Positions 61,647-64,000 of a DNA stretch of 64,000 bases are shown here, piece by piece; positions within the stretch are counted from its first letter, which is position 1; every line of letters begins with the position of its first letter. The notes beneath the pieces were generated by a model, which was given only the letters and a program-made list of their open reading frames with translations, was not told the origin of the DNA and did not search any database. A program made the translations under genes and the position numbers. Source of the stretch: Pseudobacter sp051955275 (lineage in GTDB: Bacteria; Bacteroidota; Bacteroidia; Chitinophagales; Chitinophagaceae); the NCBI RefSeq assembly GCF_051955275.1, contig NZ_JBQCGW010000273.1, positions 16,060-80,059 on the forward strand, given 5' to 3'.

Positions 61647-63512
61647 ATGACAATCCTAGGTATTTCCGCATTTTACCATGATTCCGCTGCGGCCATTATT
61701 CAGAATGGGGAAGTGATCGCAGCCGCACAAGAAGAAAGATTCACCAGGATAAAGCACGACCCTGCTTTCCCTGTAAATGCAGCACGTTTTTGCCTTGAAT
61801 ACACCGGCCGTTCCATCAATGATGTGGACGCAGTGGTATTCTACGACAAGCCCCTGCTTAAGTTTGAACGTCTCCTTGAAACTTATTACGCCTATGCCCC
61901 CAAAGGCGTCCGCTCTTTCATGATGTCCATGCCCGTCTGGATCAAGGAAAAGCTTTTCCTGAAAAAGATGATCTGGGAAGCGCTGGACAGTATTGAAAAG
62001 GTAGACAGGAAAAAAGTGAAGCTCCTGTTCCCCGAACACCACCTTTCACATGCCGCCAGTGCATTCTACCCCTCTTCTTATGAGCGCGCAGCCGTGCTCA
62101 CCATCGATGGAGTGGGAGAGTGGGCTACTGCCAGCATCTGCCTGGGTGAAGGCAACAAGCTCACCATCCTCAAAGAGCTGGACTTCCCGCATTCACTGGG
62201 CCTCTTGTATTCCGCCTTCACTTATTTCTGCGGTTTCAAGGTGAACTCCGGGGAATACAAACTGATGGGACTGGCGCCTTACGGTAACCACGGCTCCCCG
62301 GAAGTGAAGAAGTACGTGGATATCATCAAGTCTACCCTGGTGGACCTGAAAGAAGACGGCTCCATCTTCCTGGATCAGCAATACTTCAATTATGCCACCG
62401 GCCTCCGGATGGTGTATGATGATAAATGGGAAAAGCTTTTCGGCTTCCCCCGCCGCGCTTCTGAATCACAGCTGGAACAGAAACATTGCGATCTCGCACT
62501 GGCCATCCAGGAAGTGACGGAAGAAGCCGTACTCAACCTGGCCCGCGAAGCCAAAAGACTTACCGGTGCAGACTACCTCTGTATGGCCGGTGGTGTGGCC
62601 CTCAACTGTGTGGCCAATGGCAAGCTGGATGATGCAAAGATCTTCAAGCAGGTTTTTGTGCAGCCCGCAGCCGGTGATGCCGGTGGCGCACTGGGTGCAG
62701 CTTATGCCGCCAACTATATTTATTTTGGTAACCCAAGGAAAGTGGATCCCACTAAAATGGATGCGCTGAAAGGTTCTTACCTGGGTACTGAAACCGTTGA
62801 CCAGGATGTACTCACCACTGCCCGCAAATATGCTGCTAACTTCGAGCGCTTCGGCTCTGAAGAAGCACTGGTGGAAAAAGTGGCCGGCCTCATTGCCGAT
62901 GGCAATGTGATCGGATGGCACCAGGGCAGGATGGAGTTTGGTCCGCGCGCACTGGGCGCACGCAGCATCATCGCCGATGCGCGTAACCCGGAAATGCAGA
63001 AAAAACTCAACCTCAAGATCAAATACAGGGAAGGTTTCCGCCCCTTCGCCCCGGTTGTGCCGGCCGAAGATGTGAACGAATATTTCGAGCACGCCGATAT
63101 CTCTCCCTACATGCTGATGGTGAAACCGGTGAAACAAAAACGCCGCATTCCATACCCGGCTTCCTTCGAAGGAAAAGAACTGCTGGAAAAACTGTATTTC
63201 CTCCGCAGCGATATTCCTGCTATCACGCATATCGATTATTCAGCGCGTATCCAAACCGTTCATGAAGAAACCAATCCGCGTTTCTACAAACTACTGCAGG
63301 CATTCAAGAAAAAGACCGGCTATTCCGTAATGGTGAACACCAGCTTCAACGTGCGTGGGGAACCTATCGTGAATACGCCTGAAGATTCTTACCGCTGCTT
63401 TATGCGCACGGATATGGACTACCTGGTGGTAGGCAACTTCCTTTTCGATAAAAAAACACAGCCGGAGTGGCTTGAAAAGGACGACTGGAAAAATGAATTC
63501 ACACTCGACTAA
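61647..63512 (+). CDS. NodU/CmcH-type carbamoyltransferase
   Basis: 621 residues. N-terminal Kae1-like domain (ISAFYHDSAAAIIQNGEVIA, AQEERFTRIKHD; HHLSHAASAFYPSSYERAAV) makes carbamoyl-adenylate; the C-terminal YrdC-like domain (FGPRALGARSIIADARNP, YREGFRPFAPVVPAED, MVNTSFNVRGEPIV) transfers the carbamoyl group. These enzymes decorate sugars or small molecules with carbamoyl phosphate as donor. The two small membrane-protein genes that follow (DUF5989 and SxtJ type) form a conserved neighbourhood with it in many bacteria, suggesting a membrane or envelope glycan as the acceptor, although that is not proven. Confidence 0.93.
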   Translation: MTILGISAFYHDSAAAIIQNGEVIAAAQEERFTRIKHDPAFPVNAARFCLEYTGRSINDVDAVVFYDKPLLKFERLLETYYAYAPKGVRSFMMSMPVWIKEKLFLKKMIWEALDSIEKVDRKKVKLLFPEHHLSHAASAFYPSSYERAAVLTIDGVGEWATASICLGEGNKLTILKELDFPHSLGLLYSAFTYFCGFKVNSGEYKLMGLAPYGNHGSPEVKKYVDIIKSTLVDLKEDGSIFLDQQYFNYATGLRMVYDDKWEKLFGFPRRASESQLEQKHCDLALAIQEVTEEAVLNLAREAKRLTGADYLCMAGGVALNCVANGKLDDAKIFKQVFVQPAAGDAGGALGAAYAANYIYFGNPRKVDPTKMDALKGSYLGTETVDQDVLTTARKYAANFERFGSEEALVEKVAGLIADGNVIGWHQGRMEFGPRALGARSIIADARNPEMQKKLNLKIKYREGFRPFAPVVPAEDVNEYFEHADISPYMLMVKPVKQKRRIPYPASFEGKELLEKLYFLRSDIPAITHIDYSARIQTVHEETNPRFYKLLQAFKKKTGYSVMVNTSFNVRGEPIVNTPEDSYRCFMRTDMDYLVVGNFLFDKKTQPEWLEKDDWKNEFTLD

Positions 63513-63536
63513 CACAACACTTTAAAAATACTGAAC

Positions 63537-63686
63537 ATGGACTTTTTATCAGACCTCTGGAAATTCATGAAGGCAAGAAAGAAGTGGTGGCTTGCCCCAC
63601 TCATCGTGATCCTGTTATTGCTGGGTATCCTGCTGGTACTGGGCGGCGGCTCTGCTATCGCTCCATTCATTTACACCTTATTCTAA
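63537..63686 (+). CDS. DUF5989 family small membrane protein
   Basis: 49 residues: MDFLSDLWKFMKARKKWWLA, then a single hydrophobic helix (PLIVILLLLGILLVLGGGSA) and APFIYTLF. The F..L..KRKKxWLxP...GxAPFIYTLF pattern is typical of DUF5989. It lies 24 bp after the carbamoyltransferase and 4 bp before the SxtJ-like gene, so it is co-transcribed. It is probably a small membrane partner of the carbamoyltransferase system; its function is unknown. Confidence 0.88.
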   Translation: MDFLSDLWKFMKARKKWWLAPLIVILLLLGILLVLGGGSAIAPFIYTLF

Positions 63687-63690
63687 TAAC

Positions 63691-64000
63691 ATGAGCAATA
63701 CAATAGATAACAGTAAAGGCAAAGTACTGGAAACCATCCTGGTGCTGGTACTGGCATGCGGTGTCTTTTACTGGTTCAGCAAAAATAATTACCTGCTGCT
63801 GGCAGCCGCTGTTATCGGCGGTGTGGGCCTTTTCATTCCTGCAGCAGCAAGAGGTATTCACTGGGCCTGGATGAAACTGGCCCAGGGCATGGGATACGTG
63901 ATGAGCAAAGTGATACTCAGCATCGTGTTCTTCGTATTCATGATACCGATAGCTGCCCTCAGCCGTCTGTTCACCAAGAACAAGACCGTGCAGATGAAGG
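63691..64000 (+). CDS. SxtJ family membrane protein, 3' end beyond window
   Basis: The first 103 residues are visible: a short polar N-terminus (MSNTIDNSKGKVLETILVLV), two membrane helices (about 13-50), a WMKLAQGMGYVMSKV segment and a third helix (VILSIVFFVFMIPIAALSRL). This matches SxtJ proteins, small membrane proteins named from saxitoxin clusters but widespread beside carbamoyltransferases. It starts 4 bp after the DUF5989 stop codon. The stop lies outside the window. Confidence 0.8.
   Translation, partial: MSNTIDNSKGKVLETILVLVLACGVFYWFSKNNYLLLAAAVIGGVGLFIPAAARGIHWAWMKLAQGMGYVMSKVILSIVFFVFMIPIAALSRLFTKNKTVQMK

Overview
The window is chromosomal DNA of a Bacteroidota bacterium, most likely a Chitinophagaceae member (Chitinophaga/Niastella-like). 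The signs are SusC/SusD outer-membrane uptake proteins under an ECF sigma/FecR pair, a SusC whose extended signal region is of the type common in Chitinophaga, four large surface proteins ending in type A sorting tails of the type IX secretion system (T9SS), a PorV2-PorU2 pair, and TAnnTTTG-type -7 promoter boxes. There is no rRNA, prophage or CRISPR array; one tRNA-Gln(TTG) is present. The assignment is inferred from gene content only.

Layout. 0-4.3 kb is a scarred region: a YciI-family gene cut by the left edge, then fragments of a sigma-54-dependent regulator (GAF piece fused to a YciI tail; AAA+/Fis piece 2.7 kb away) separated by an AT-rich insert with a DUF2335-like membrane protein and a YhcG-type PD-(D/E)XK nuclease. 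4.4-7.3 kb holds a DUF4397 lipoprotein and a radical-SAM/DNA-repair gene pair. 7.3-15.6 kb (minus strand) has a LuxR-type response regulator, a beta-propeller sensor kinase and a three-repeat T9SS adhesin. 15.8-28.8 kb (plus strand) is an ECF sigma-FecR pair followed by an 11-kb operon: SusC, SusD, a lipoprotein, two thioredoxin-fold proteins, a trypsin-like protease and a Sel1/zinc-ribbon protein. 28.8-35.4 kb (minus) is a second kinase/T9SS protein/response regulator set. 35.7-43.6 kb (plus) has two more T9SS proteins, one of 2109 residues with four repeats.

43.8-49.3 kb carries a PQQ-propeller lipoprotein/sterol desaturase operon, a LytS-LytTR two-component pair, a PHB-depolymerase-like esterase and a small Spy-like protein. 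49.5-53.6 kb looks accessory: an AraC regulator and a frameshifted SDR oxidoreductase with matched promoter boxes, a 30-bp inverted-repeat element, an AbiE-like toxin-antitoxin pair with a repeat operator, a decayed transposase, and tRNA-Gln. 53.6-64 kb returns to core genes: tyrS, porV2-porU2, a 110-nt nested palindrome, and a carbamoyltransferase/DUF5989/SxtJ cluster running off the right edge.

How the parts fit. Two sensor-kinase/regulator/T9SS-cargo modules flank the ECF-controlled uptake operon, and the upstream regions of both modules share the 12-mer TACTACAGGTAT. This suggests, but does not prove, that surface adhesins and uptake machinery are co-regulated. The strongest candidates for new biology are the redox/protease SusCD operon, the AbiE-like locus with its operator, the twin AraC/SDR promoter boxes with an A8 frameshift, and the palindrome downstream of porU2.
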